A stretch of 27,689 nt of DNA from a virus, in the IMG/VR virus record IMGVR_UViG_3300046010_007721, positions 1-27,689 of that record, one strand, 5' to 3'. The notes under the pieces are model-generated. The model did not search any database. It saw nothing but the letters and a program-made list of their open reading frames with translations, and was not told where the DNA came from. Both the position numbers and the translations under genes were made by a program. Positions 1-5,843 of this stretch are shown piece by piece (the stretch's first letter is position 1; each line of letters begins with the position of its first letter).

Positions 1-41
1 GTGGTGGTAATGATAAAAGTGACGATACAAAGAGTGAGTAA
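1..41 (+). CDS. 3' end of an upstream gene (partial)
   Basis: The frame starting at base 3 is open from the window edge and stops with TAA at 39-41, giving a hydrophilic Gly/Asp/Lys/Ser-rich tail (GGNDKSDDTKSE). A strong intrinsic terminator follows 20 bases later, which fits the end of a real gene. Only 12 codons are visible, so this could be chance and no function can be given. Confidence 0.35.
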   Translation, partial: GGNDKSDDTKSE

Positions 42-60
42 AGATGTGTGTTTAGTGTGT

Positions 61-100
61 AGCCCCTGACCGTTGTGTGTTTCGGTTGGGGGCTTTTTTT
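61..100 (+). terminator. Intrinsic terminator
   Basis: An AGCCCC arm pairs with GGGGCT, and inner CCG pairs with CGG. Two adjacent U-G wobbles sit in the stem, followed by seven T residues. It would end transcription from the gene cut off at the left edge. The stem shares its CTGAC/GTTGG core with two later terminators. Confidence 0.8.
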
Positions 101-115
101 ATTAAAATACTTTAC

Positions 116-123
116 TATCTTTG
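116..123 (+). promoter_or_regulatory. Bacteroidota-type -7 element
   Basis: TATCTTTG matches the TAnnTTTG -7 consensus of Bacteroidota promoters and lies 17 nt before the ATG at 141, right after a terminator. No clear TTTG -33 element stands at the usual spacing, so the promoter may be weak or non-canonical. Confidence 0.45.
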
Positions 124-140
124 CAAAAACACACAAACAC

Positions 141-425
141 ATGGGAGCAACTACCAAACAGCTACAGGACAAATTAAACATGGCTAACAAGACAGTAGCC
201 GAATTGATGGAGCAGAACGCCCTACTTACTGATGACTTACAAAATGCCAATCACGACATTGACAAGTTAATTAAATCGGTGAACGATGTAACAGCCGAAA
301 ACTACGCACTAAAATCCGAGATTGAGCGCACGAACCGACATATTAATTTGGCTGAAAATCAACTGAATAAAGAGCAACAACCGTTAGTAGTCAACCATTA
401 TCATAATTGCGTTATAAATAAGTAA
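141..425 (+). CDS. Small coiled-coil protein, unknown function
   Basis: A 94-residue hydrophilic protein. Nearly the whole length from about residue 5 to 80 is rich in Leu, Glu, Gln, Asn and Lys with heptad-like spacing (TVAELMEQNALL, AENYALKSEIERT), which suggests a coiled coil. I chose ATG 141 because it follows the TATCTTTG -7 element and an A/C-rich leader. An in-frame ATG at 75 lies inside the preceding terminator and would add a hydrophobic stretch out of keeping with the rest. It stands alone between two hairpins, just before the spanin and endolysin genes. No enzymatic motif is visible, and the function is unknown. Confidence 0.7.
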   Translation: MGATTKQLQDKLNMANKTVAELMEQNALLTDDLQNANHDIDKLIKSVNDVTAENYALKSEIERTNRHINLAENQLNKEQQPLVVNHYHNCVINK

Positions 426-445
426 AAATGTTTTAGGGTTAAAAT

Positions 446-475
446 GGGCTGACTTATTCTTAGGTTGGCTTTTTT
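446..475 (+). terminator. Weak intrinsic terminator
   Basis: GGCTGAC can pair with GTTGGCT through G-U wobbles around a 10-nt loop, and six T residues follow. The stem is wobble-rich, so the call is tentative. It would separate the coiled-coil gene from the spanin-like gene. Confidence 0.4.
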
Positions 476-478
476 GTT

Positions 479-486
479 TATATTTG
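479..486 (+). promoter_or_regulatory. -7-like element upstream of spanin-like gene
   Basis: TATATTTG fits TAnnTTTG and ends 5 nt before the ATG at 492, so a transcript from it would be nearly leaderless. No TTTG -33 box lies 19-20 nt upstream, so it may be chance in AT-rich DNA. Confidence 0.35.
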
Positions 487-491
487 CAATC

Positions 492-1082
492 ATGACATTT
501 ACATCAAATAACCACCCCAACGATAAAGTATTTGCAGCACTGTTATTAGGCTGCATACTTTGCATTGCTGCATTTTTTATTCTACTTAGTAGCTGCAAGT
601 CGAGTGAGAAACGACAAGCCAAGTTATACGGCAAGTTTGATAAACTGAAGCGCAAAGCAGATGCCGACAGTGTACTAAAGGTAGTGCCGAGCAAATGGAG
701 TTTGGCTAATTTTCCTATCAAATTAAGCGGAAAGAAAACCGTTTATTTGCCGAGCCGACCTAAGGTTACACATGATACCATTACCAAAACCAGCATTAAA
801 AATGATACTACATACATCACTAAGTATGTAACCAAGTACAGCCATTCAGTTGACACGCTACACACAACCGATACAATACTTGATAATAGACCATTGACGC
901 AATTACAGACCGATTACAGGGCGTTAGATGCTAAGTTGATACAAAGTACCACTAGAGAGCTATTAGCCACAGAAACGAAAAATAAACAGCGTGGTAAATT
1001 ATTGTGGTCAATAGGATTGAACATACTATTAATACTGCTTATAATTGCACACTTTTTGCGTAGATTTGGGATATTGAATTAG
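492..1082 (+). CDS. Spanin-like membrane lipoprotein (u-spanin candidate)
   Basis: A 196-residue protein. Residues 13-34 are strongly hydrophobic and end in a lipobox, LSSC, with Cys35 as the lipidation site. This is followed by a charged, then Thr-rich periplasmic-type stretch (about 36-165) and a C-terminal transmembrane helix (about 169-189) ending in a basic tail (RRFG). An N-terminal lipoprotein signal plus a C-terminal membrane anchor is the layout of unimolecular spanins, which span the periplasm and fuse inner and outer membranes in the last step of lysis. The endolysin gene follows at 1316. ATG 492 was preferred to upstream codons because it follows TATATTTG. The role rests on topology and neighbourhood only. 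A two-membrane structural protein or a simple two-helix membrane protein remains possible. Confidence 0.6.
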   Translation: MTFTSNNHPNDKVFAALLLGCILCIAAFFILLSSCKSSEKRQAKLYGKFDKLKRKADADSVLKVVPSKWSLANFPIKLSGKKTVYLPSRPKVTHDTITKTSIKNDTTYITKYVTKYSHSVDTLHTTDTILDNRPLTQLQTDYRALDAKLIQSTTRELLATETKNKQRGKLLWSIGLNILLILLIIAHFLRRFGILN

Positions 1083-1145
1083 TCAAGTCGTTTTAATGGT
1101 AAGACGGCACATTTGCTGATACGGGTTCGAGTCCTGTCTTGACTA
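1081..1145 (+). pseudogene. tRNA-like sequence lacking a normal anticodon arm
   Basis: A perfect 7-bp acceptor stem is present (AGTCAAG 1081-1087 with CTTGACT 1138-1144). A 4-bp D stem (GTTT/AGAC) carries an 8-nt loop containing GG. The T arm has a 5-bp stem (1121-1125/1133-1137, one G-U) and a 7-nt TTCGAGT loop, with A1145 as discriminator. Only 14 nt (1107-1120) lie between the D arm and T arm where about 21-22 are expected, so the anticodon stem-loop is missing. No CCA is encoded. The 5' base overlaps the TAG stop of the spanin-like gene. It is most likely a decayed tRNA gene with an internal deletion, but a functional tRNA-like RNA cannot be excluded. Confidence 0.55.
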
Positions 1146-1173
1146 ACGTTGTTTTTTTCATAGATTTAATTTT

Positions 1174-1203
1174 CCCTGACTATTTCTATAGTTGGGGTTT
1201 TTT
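1174..1203 (+). terminator. Intrinsic terminator
   Basis: ACTAT (1179-1183) pairs with ATAGT (1188-1192) and CCC (1174-1176) with GGG (1195-1197). Two U-G wobbles join the helices, and T1198-T1203 follows. It would end transcription after the spanin-like gene and tRNA-like sequence. The bases between it and the endolysin promoter (1204-1281) show nothing recognisable. Confidence 0.75.
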
Positions 1204-1281
1204 ATTTAAAGTTTATTTTACTATCAATATTGGTACATTTACTACCTTTACCACCAATAAGTGTAAGCATATAATTTGACA

Positions 1282-1311
1282 TTGCAATAAATTAGTAATA
1301 ATATACCTTTA
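1282..1311 (+). promoter_or_regulatory. Promoter of the endolysin gene
   Basis: TTG (1282-1284), 19 nt, then TACCTTTA (1304-1311) resembles the Bacteroidota TTTG / TAnnTTTG pair with A in place of the last G. It ends 4 nt before the ATG, so the message would be leaderless or almost so. The same TACCTTTA variant recurs near 19804, 20213 and 20317. Confidence 0.5.
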
Positions 1312-1315
1312 CAAC

Positions 1316-1759
1316 ATGAAAGACGCAATCAGCATACAGCGAATAGCCACACTACACCCATTAGTGCGTGATACCTTTACGAAGTTTATAGATGCCGCAG
1401 AAAGCGAGTTAAATATAACACTAAGGGTAACACATGCACTCAGGACAATAGCCGAGCAAAACGCCTTATATGCGCAAGGGCGTACTACATCAGGTAAGAT
1501 AGTTACTAATGCTAAAGGTGGTCAATCGTTTCATAATCTAGGACTTGCCATTGACGTAGTGGAGTTGGTAGGTAAAACTGTAAATTGGAACTTCGATTAT
1601 TCTAAATTAAAGCCCATAGCGGATAGGTTCGGCATTGAGTGGGGCGGTACATGGAAATTTGTAGATAAGCCCCATTTTCAGATTACATTTGGATATGATA
1701 AGGCTACACAATTAGCAGTATTGCCAAAAGATAGTAAAGGCTACCCAATAATAAAATAA
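1316..1759 (+). CDS. Endolysin, M15-family D-Ala/L-Ala-D-Glu peptidase
   Basis: A 147-residue single-domain protein. SFHNLGLAID (71-80) is the zinc-binding SxHxxGxAxD motif, supplying His73 and Asp80, and PHFQ (119-122) supplies the third ligand His120. The WGGTW segment (109-113) is also typical of VanY/Ply500-like M15 peptidases. These enzymes cut peptide cross-links or stems of peptidoglycan and serve as phage lysins. There is no signal peptide, so release would need a holin, which I did not identify. The length is normal for a minimal M15 lysin. It has its own promoter and sits beside the spanin-like gene, making a lysis cluster. Confidence 0.9.
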   Translation: MKDAISIQRIATLHPLVRDTFTKFIDAAESELNITLRVTHALRTIAEQNALYAQGRTTSGKIVTNAKGGQSFHNLGLAIDVVELVGKTVNWNFDYSKLKPIADRFGIEWGGTWKFVDKPHFQITFGYDKATQLAVLPKDSKGYPIIK

Positions 1760-1784
1760 TAATTTTAACCTACTTAAATTTGTG

Positions 1785-1792
1785 TAGTTTTG
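1785..1792 (+). promoter_or_regulatory. -7 element upstream of phosphoesterase gene
   Basis: TAGTTTTG fits TAnnTTTG and lies 27 nt before ATG 1820. The expected -33 site holds TTTT (1763-1766), with N18 spacing, rather than TTTG. Confidence 0.45.
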
Positions 1793-1819
1793 CCGACATT
1801 ATTCACATAACTGCAAATA

Positions 1820-2959
1820 ATGGCTAATCAATACACAAAAAGTAAGTATGAGTATTTGAATGATGAGATAATTGCAGAACTAAATAATGGCGGTTCAGCA
1901 GCAGGTACAGCCCGAAAAATAGTCGATAAACATAAGCTAGATGTAACCCCCGATGCGTTCAGGATACATATTAGAAAGCTCCAAAAGAAACAACAGCACC
2001 CACTATTAAGTGATGAATGTGAGGAGTTAGGCATACCATTAGACGATGTTAAACATTATTGGCATAAGGGCAAATCATTTAGCATATTTGTTAAGGGTGA
2101 ACAAGTTAGCTATGAAGATATACGCAATTCTATTATAGCAGATATTACCAACTATGCACCGATATACCCCACAATACAATACAATCAAGACAGCGAAGGT
2201 TATCTGTTAGTAATTGACCCAGCAGATATTCACCTAAACAAGTTATGCAGTGCGTTTGAAACAAATGACGCATGTAACCACGACATAATATACAACCGAG
2301 TAATTGAGGGCGTTAAAGGGATATTAGGGTACGTGCGAGGGTTTAAAATAGACCAGATACTATTCGTAGCAGGTAATGACATACTCCACGTAGATAGCCC
2401 TAAAAACACAACCACAAGCGGTACGCCACAAGATGCGTCTATGATGTGGTATGATGCGTTTGTTTTGGCACGTAAATTGCTAACAGAGTGCATAGAATTA
2501 CTACTACCTATTGCACCTGTACATTTCCAGTACAACCCATCAAACCATGATTTTACAAATGGGTTTTTCCTTGCACAAACTATACATGCATGGTTCGCGA
2601 AATGCGAAAATATAACATTCGATACCTCAATGGCACACCGTAAGTACTACACATACGGTCAAAATATAATTGGTACTACACATGGCGATGGGGCAAAAGA
2701 AACGGACTTAGCTTTATTAATGGCACATGAAGTAGGTGAGAATTGGCACAAGTGTAAACATAGATACTACTATACACACCACATACACCATAAGAAAAGT
2801 AAAGAGTATATGAGTGTATGTGTTGAAACTTTACGTAGCCCAAGTGGTACTGACGGTTGGCATCATCGCAATGGGTATCAACATGCACCAAAAGCAATAG
2901 AGGCTTTTATACATAGCAAGAATAACGGACAGATAAGTAGGCTTACCTACATATTTTAA
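1820..2959 (+). CDS. Calcineurin-like metallophosphoesterase with N-terminal HTH-like segment
   Basis: A 379-residue protein with the metallophosphoesterase motifs in order: DIH (Asp136, His138), GND (185-187), NHD (242-244, after Ser241 where GNHD is usual), THGDG (287-291) and HHIHH (320-324). These residues would hold two metal ions and hydrolyse phosphodiester or phosphomonoester bonds. Residues 10-60 are helical, basic and HTH-like (AAGTARKIVDKHKL), as often seen in phage members. The fold is shared with Mre11/SbcD nucleases, so a role in DNA end processing is plausible, but substrate cannot be told from sequence. It is transcribed alone and ends at a two-way terminator facing the minus-strand operon. 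Confidence 0.8.
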   Translation: MANQYTKSKYEYLNDEIIAELNNGGSAAGTARKIVDKHKLDVTPDAFRIHIRKLQKKQQHPLLSDECEELGIPLDDVKHYWHKGKSFSIFVKGEQVSYEDIRNSIIADITNYAPIYPTIQYNQDSEGYLLVIDPADIHLNKLCSAFETNDACNHDIIYNRVIEGVKGILGYVRGFKIDQILFVAGNDILHVDSPKNTTTSGTPQDASMMWYDAFVLARKLLTECIELLLPIAPVHFQYNPSNHDFTNGFFLAQTIHAWFAKCENITFDTSMAHRKYYTYGQNIIGTTHGDGAKETDLALLMAHEVGENWHKCKHRYYYTHHIHHKKSKEYMSVCVETLRSPSGTDGWHHRNGYQHAPKAIEAFIHSKNNGQISRLTYIF

Positions 2960-2963
2960 ATGA

Positions 2964-2994
2964 AATAGCCCACTATTTAAGGTAGTGGGCTATT
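2964..2994. terminator. Bidirectional terminator between convergent genes
   Basis: A perfect 12-bp stem (2964-2975 with 2983-2994, core TAGCCCACTA) with a 7-nt loop lies between the phosphoesterase gene and the minus-strand DUF3310 gene. Flanking T-runs are short on both sides. The position between convergent genes supports termination in both directions. Confidence 0.75.
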
Positions 2995-3010
2995 AAAGCG
3001 TTACAAATTG

Positions 3011-3223
3011 TTACTTTTCGCTTTGTTCAATTTCCCTTTGCAAGTACCATAATGCTTTTTTTAAGTCTTGCAGCCTATTACCTTTAAGGTCAGCACGTAG
3101 TATATATTTCACTGAATTGCCTAATTTAAAATTTAGATTATAGCACTCAATCACATCTATTACCTCAATGCCGTTAACAGTGTAATGCGGTGGGTGGTTT
3201 ACCATGTCGGGCGTATTATTCAT
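3011..3223 (-). CDS. DUF3310 family protein
   Basis: A 70-residue protein. The motif VNHPPHY near residue 8, GIEVIDVIE (about 18-26), LGNSVKYILRA (about 34-44) and the tail DLKKALWYLQREIE are the family hallmarks of DUF3310, common in phages and related to the T7 gene 1.7 region. In T7 that region has been linked to nucleotide kinase activity, but whether this short member is enzymatic is unknown. It is the last gene of the minus-strand operon. Its start overlaps the stop of the upstream gene by 8 nt, suggesting coupled translation. Confidence 0.85.
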   Translation of the reverse strand: MNNTPDMVNHPPHYTVNGIEVIDVIECYNLNFKLGNSVKYILRADLKGNRLQDLKKALWYLQREIEQSEK

Positions 3224-3452
3224 GTGTTATGTTGTTTAAAAAGTTATCAAAAGTTACAAAATTACCAAGTTCAAAACCTTTTTCATACGCACTCCTAACC
3301 AACTCATAAACCACACCAGCAAGCATCATTTTAGACTGTATTTCGGCTTGTATTTCCTCATGTGGTATAATCTCTTCAAATGGTTTATTTTGGGCTTGTT
3401 TTAGCTTAGATACAAGCAGTTCGGCTATTTTAGTTTGTTGGGTGGTGGTCAT
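3216..3452 (-). CDS. Hypothetical protein
   Basis: A 78-residue, mostly helical and mildly acidic protein. There is no membrane segment and no motif I recognise. It overlaps its downstream neighbour by 8 nt and the gene before it by 4 nt (ATGA-type junction), which supports it being translated as part of the operon starting at 3948. Function unknown. Confidence 0.7.
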   Translation of the reverse strand: MTTTQQTKIAELLVSKLKQAQNKPFEEIIPHEEIQAEIQSKMMLAGVVYELVRSAYEKGFELGNFVTFDNFLNNITHE

Positions 3453-3556
3453 TGTTTATGTTTTTTAAGTATGTTCATTGCATCAGATAGCACACTAATA
3501 GTAAATGCTAACAATATGCAATTTAAAAATATTAAGCCTATGATTATTTGCTGCAT
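3449..3556 (-). CDS. Small single-span membrane protein
   Basis: A 35-residue peptide starting at the ATG complementary to 3554-3556 (MQQIIIGLIF...). Residues 3-24 form one hydrophobic helix, followed by a basic end (KKHKQ), so a single transmembrane segment with a cytoplasmic C-terminus is likely. A longer in-frame reading to 3649 would run through the preceding gene and was not used. It sits 1 nt after the previous stop and overlaps the next start by 4 nt. Function unknown. Confidence 0.55.
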   Translation of the reverse strand: MQQIIIGLIFLNCILLAFTISVLSDAMNILKKHKQ

Positions 3557-3557
3557 G

Positions 3558-3746
3558 TTAGTCAAGTAGTTTAAATAAATGTGGATAATCGGGGCAAAAA
3601 GTAACCCACCTGTGCGGATTAGTTTCATCTTCATGACCCCAACAATCACTACATAATGCGTGTACTTTAGGGTACAAAATATCCCCTTTAAACAAGTGCG
3701 TAAAATGTGGCATTGTGTTTATTACCTCGTATCTGTTATTGTTCAT
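3558..3746 (-). CDS. Small Cys/His-containing protein
   Basis: A 62-residue protein starting at the ATG complementary to 3744-3746. That ATG overlaps the end of the preceding gene, whereas the longer in-frame version from 3800 would run back through that gene. It contains CSDC, then His, Glu and Asp residues, then HRWVTFC, a possible zinc-binding cluster (Cys-x2-Cys ... His ... Cys). The N-terminus has a KGDIL turn. It is part of the minus-strand operon. Function unknown. Confidence 0.6.
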   Translation of the reverse strand: MNNNRYEVINTMPHFTHLFKGDILYPKVHALCSDCWGHEDETNPHRWVTFCPDYPHLFKLLD

Positions 3747-3948
3747 TATATTGTGCTTTAAGTGTTTCCAAATGTTGTATAGCCTTATCGCTTTCGGCAC
3801 GTATTACCCTAATCATATCGTCTGCTAATGGTGGCGGTATCTGCTTAGTTTTACCCTTACAAATGTCATATACATATTGTGGGTGTACTTTTAGTACCAT
3901 CTTATCCCATAGCTTGATTGCTTTAAATAGGTCGTTAATTCTGTACAT
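3736..3948 (-). CDS. Hypothetical protein, first gene of minus-strand operon
   Basis: A 70-residue soluble protein. The N-terminal half resembles a small helical DNA- or protein-binding module (YRINDLFKAIKLWDKMV ... YVYDICKG), and the C-terminal half is a charged helix. It lies about 20 nt downstream of a well-formed promoter (3968-3998, minus) and overlaps the next gene by 11 nt. No family was recognised. A regulator is possible but unproven. Confidence 0.65.
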   Translation of the reverse strand: MYRINDLFKAIKLWDKMVLKVHPQYVYDICKGKTKQIPPPLADDMIRVIRAESDKAIQHLETLKAQYNEQ

Positions 3949-3967
3949 CGTGTGTTATAATTTTTCA

Positions 3968-3998
3968 CAAAGTTAGTCTATTACCCCGAATAAACAAA
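3968..3998 (-). promoter_or_regulatory. Canonical Bacteroidota promoter (minus strand)
   Basis: Read on the minus strand: TTTG (complement of 3995-3998), 19 nt, TAACTTTG (complement of 3968-3975). This matches both consensus boxes and spacing. It would drive the 3948-3011 operon with a leader of about 15 nt, and it diverges from the plus-strand promoter at 4021-4051. Confidence 0.8.
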
Positions 3999-4020
3999 TA
4001 AAAATATTTTTTTACAAAAG

Positions 4021-4051
4021 TTTGTAGTTTCAAAAAGTATTTGTACATTTG
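4021..4051 (+). promoter_or_regulatory. Canonical Bacteroidota promoter (plus strand)
   Basis: TTTG (4021-4024), 19 nt, TACATTTG (4044-4051) is a full match to the TTTG / TAnnTTTG pattern. It starts the plus-strand operon at 4074. The downstream bases and first codons closely resemble those at 5137-5222. Confidence 0.85.
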
Positions 4052-4073
4052 CTTATCATTAAACGATAAAAAC

Positions 4074-4211
4074 ATGACAACAGAAACACAAAACACAATA
4101 TTAGCGGAGATTATTCCGTACGATTTCAGACAGTCAGAACAATACGGCATGAAGCCACAGCCAAATGACGATGATGACGATTACGAAGACGAATACACAG
4201 ATTCATATTAA
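4074..4211 (+). CDS. Small acidic protein
   Basis: A 45-residue protein with a short hydrophobic middle (ILAEIIPYDF) and a very acidic C-terminal tail (DDDDDYEDEYTD). ATG 4074 lies 22 nt after a perfect -7 box. Its first codons (MTTETQ) are almost the same as those of the annealing protein gene at 5196 (MATETQ). Acidic tails of this type occur in small phage proteins that mimic DNA or bind host factors, but that is only a guess here. Function unknown. Confidence 0.65.
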   Translation: MTTETQNTILAEIIPYDFRQSEQYGMKPQPNDDDDDYEDEYTDSY

Positions 4212-4233
4212 TAACCAACTAAAACCAAACAAA

Positions 4234-4437
4234 ATGAGCGCATTTAAAAAATTAGTAGAATTTAACAAACAACTACCCCACCATCAAGGGGTAGAATTGT
4301 TAAACTTAATACATGCTTATGTATTAGAAACAGAAGCGGAAAAATTAGCATTAATGGAGCAATACGAAAGTATATTTAAAAATGCTACAAATAAAACCCC
4401 ATTACCTAACCCCATTCAAACTATAGAAGGATGCTAG
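4234..4437 (+). CDS. Small helical protein
   Basis: A 67-residue protein predicted to be mainly helical (FKKLVEFNKQL ... VELLNLIHAYVLETEAEKLALMEQYESIF), then a Pro/Thr-rich tail. ATG 4234 is preferred to an in-frame ATG at 4165 because that one lies inside the upstream gene. The stop overlaps the next start (ATG at 4431). No family recognised. Confidence 0.65.
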   Translation: MSAFKKLVEFNKQLPHHQGVELLNLIHAYVLETEAEKLALMEQYESIFKNATNKTPLPNPIQTIEGC

Positions 4438-4586
4438 ACCCCAACAACCCAACGACAGCAGACAGCGCACTAATAATAGCTGCAATAGTAGTAGTAATGG
4501 TATTTGTTATGATTGTGAGAGAAAGCATAACAACCACCAAGCGCAAAAAACAACACAACATTTTTGACGAAACAGATATATACTAA
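4431..4586 (+). CDS. Small single-span membrane protein
   Basis: A 51-residue protein. Residues 13-30 are a hydrophobic helix (ALIIAAIVVVMVFVMIV), followed by a basic segment (TTTKRKKQ) that predicts the C-terminus in the cytoplasm, so N-out/C-in topology. It overlaps the previous gene by 7 nt. Small one-helix proteins like this could be holins or host membrane modulators, but nothing here decides. Confidence 0.6.
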   Translation: MLDPNNPTTADSALIIAAIVVVMVFVMIVRESITTTKRKKQHNIFDETDIY

Positions 4587-4587
4587 C

Positions 4588-4674
4588 ATGATACCGCAAA
4601 ACATAGAACTAACATTTTACATTGTACTGATAGTAATCGGAATTATTTACCTACTTAAAAAAGCAACAACATGA
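4588..4674 (+). CDS. Tiny membrane peptide
   Basis: A 28-residue peptide. About 17 residues form one transmembrane helix (LTFYIVLIVIGIIYLL), followed by KKATT. It sits 1 nt after the preceding stop and ends inside the ATGA that starts the next gene. The strict spacing supports translation, although the length makes it uncertain. Confidence 0.45.
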   Translation: MIPQNIELTFYIVLIVIGIIYLLKKATT

Positions 4675-4814
4675 CACGTAAACGCAAACACGACCTATTT
4701 GTAACATTCCACTACCACAACGCAAGACGCAACAAGCGCAAGTACACTAATCTATTCACCAACTTTTTAAACCAACTCAAATGCACATTTTCAAAGCAAT
4801 CAGCAAAAAACTAA
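4671..4814 (+). CDS. Small basic protein
   Basis: A 47-residue, very basic protein (MTRKRKHDLF ... ARRNKRKYTN). The charge suggests nucleic-acid binding. The start overlaps the previous stop by 4 nt, while its 3' end overlaps the following gene by 34 nt. Function unknown, and the gene call is tentative because it overlaps so much. Confidence 0.45.
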   Translation: MTRKRKHDLFVTFHYHNARRNKRKYTNLFTNFLNQLKCTFSKQSAKN

Positions 4815-5152
4815 CCATAGTTACCACATCAATCGAGCAGCGCAATTTCTTAACGCAAGTACTAGATTATATGCAGCAAGAACCAGCATTACCGTTTAAT
4901 GCAGATAATGATACAGTATGTAAATGGCTACTATGTGGAGATTACATATTTTCATTTAGCAAAGATGCAACAGGGCTTAAATTTACAGACCTTGACCTAA
5001 CATTCAACATCAAACAACTATCCGCAATTTTGGGTAAACATAGCAGTACAGTTCACCAATTATTAAAACGACCCAACAACTGGAGCAGCCACAACATAGC
5101 TAGTAAAAATAAATGTGGTAAAGAGATAGTAGTTACTTTGAAATTCCAATAA
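4781..5152 (+). CDS. Hypothetical protein with possible C-terminal winged-helix segment
   Basis: A 123-residue protein. Residues 75-100 (FNIKQLSAILGKHSSTVHQ) look like a helix-turn-helix with a recognition helix, and a beta-rich end follows (EIVVTLKFQ). The N-terminal part is mixed. It is the last gene of the first small-gene run; the promoter for the recombination operon overlaps its 3' end. DNA-binding regulation is plausible, not shown. Confidence 0.6.
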   Translation: MHIFKAISKKLTIVTTSIEQRNFLTQVLDYMQQEPALPFNADNDTVCKWLLCGDYIFSFSKDATGLKFTDLDLTFNIKQLSAILGKHSSTVHQLLKRPNNWSSHNIASKNKCGKEIVVTLKFQ

Positions 5153-5167
5153 CATTTTGTACATTTG
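5137..5167 (+). promoter_or_regulatory. Canonical promoter of the recombination operon
   Basis: TTTG (5137-5140), 19 nt, TACATTTG (5160-5167). It is identical in both boxes and spacing to 4021-4051, and it lies 28 nt before ATG 5196. Confidence 0.85.
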
Positions 5168-5195
5168 CTTATTATCAAACTAAACACACAAAAAC

Positions 5196-5843
5196 ATGGC
5201 AACAGAAACACAACAATTACAGTTAGTCAATCCGCAAGACCTTTCATTTGTAGATGAAAATATGCTATCAGCTAAACAGCTACAAAGTTTACTAAAGCAC
5301 ACCCCACCGCAATACGTACATACTAGACCTGCAAAGGGTGGTGGCACATGGGAATATGTGTCGGGTGGGTATGTGCGTAAAGTACTTAACCTTATGTTTG
5401 GTTGGAACTGGTCATTTGAGATAGTAGATGAAAAAATACTGCATGGTGAAGTAGTGGTAAAGGGTAAGCTAACTTGTACCAGCAACGGCACATCTATAGT
5501 AAAAATGCAGTTTGGGAATAAGGATATTATTTACAAAAAGTTGCAGCAAGGCGAAACGGAGAGAGTGCCGTTATCAATCGGTAACGACCTAAAAGCAGCA
5601 GCTACAGACGCATTAAAAAAGTGTGCAGCCGAAATAGGGATAGCAGCCGATATATACAATAAACAAGACTTTAAGGCGGTAATGGTTGATACATCGGTGA
5701 CTGACATTGAAGACCTTAAAGAACTGTTTGAAATGAAGCGTGAGGCTATGACGGCAGAACAAATAAAGAACGCTGAAAGGATAATCAACAACACCGAAAC
5801 AAAATCATACAAAAAACTTTTTGACCAACTAAAAGCACTATAA
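5196..5843 (+). CDS. Rad52/Rad22-like single-strand annealing protein
   Basis: A 215-residue protein. The core TWEYVSGGYVRKVLN (51-65) with FGWNWSFEI (68-76), and then GNDLKAAATDALKKCA (129-144) with AEIGIAADIY, are the conserved blocks of phage Rad52-like annealing proteins. These form rings that coat single strands and pair complementary ones. The C-terminal third is helical and charged. It is first in the operon, and its stop overlaps the start of an exonuclease (TAATG), the usual partner that makes 3' overhangs. Together they would give RecA-independent recombination in the host cytoplasm. Confidence 0.85.
   Translation: MATETQQLQLVNPQDLSFVDENMLSAKQLQSLLKHTPPQYVHTRPAKGGGTWEYVSGGYVRKVLNLMFGWNWSFEIVDEKILHGEVVVKGKLTCTSNGTSIVKMQFGNKDIIYKKLQQGETERVPLSIGNDLKAAATDALKKCAAEIGIAADIYNKQDFKAVMVDTSVTDIEDLKELFEMKREAMTAEQIKNAERIINNTETKSYKKLFDQLKAL

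Noticed and set aside
401-721. Minus-strand reading frame of 106 codons over the spanin-like gene
   Set aside because: It lies opposite a gene with clear topology signals and shows no motif or promoter of its own.
3707-3976. Plus-strand reading frame of 89 codons at 3707-3976
   Set aside because: It is antisense to the well-packed minus-strand operon and covers its promoter; composition is Cys/Leu/Ser-rich as expected of a shadow.
3965-4150. Minus-strand reading frame of 61 codons in the divergent promoter region
   Set aside because: It spans both promoters and the start of the small acidic gene, so it is unlikely to be coding.
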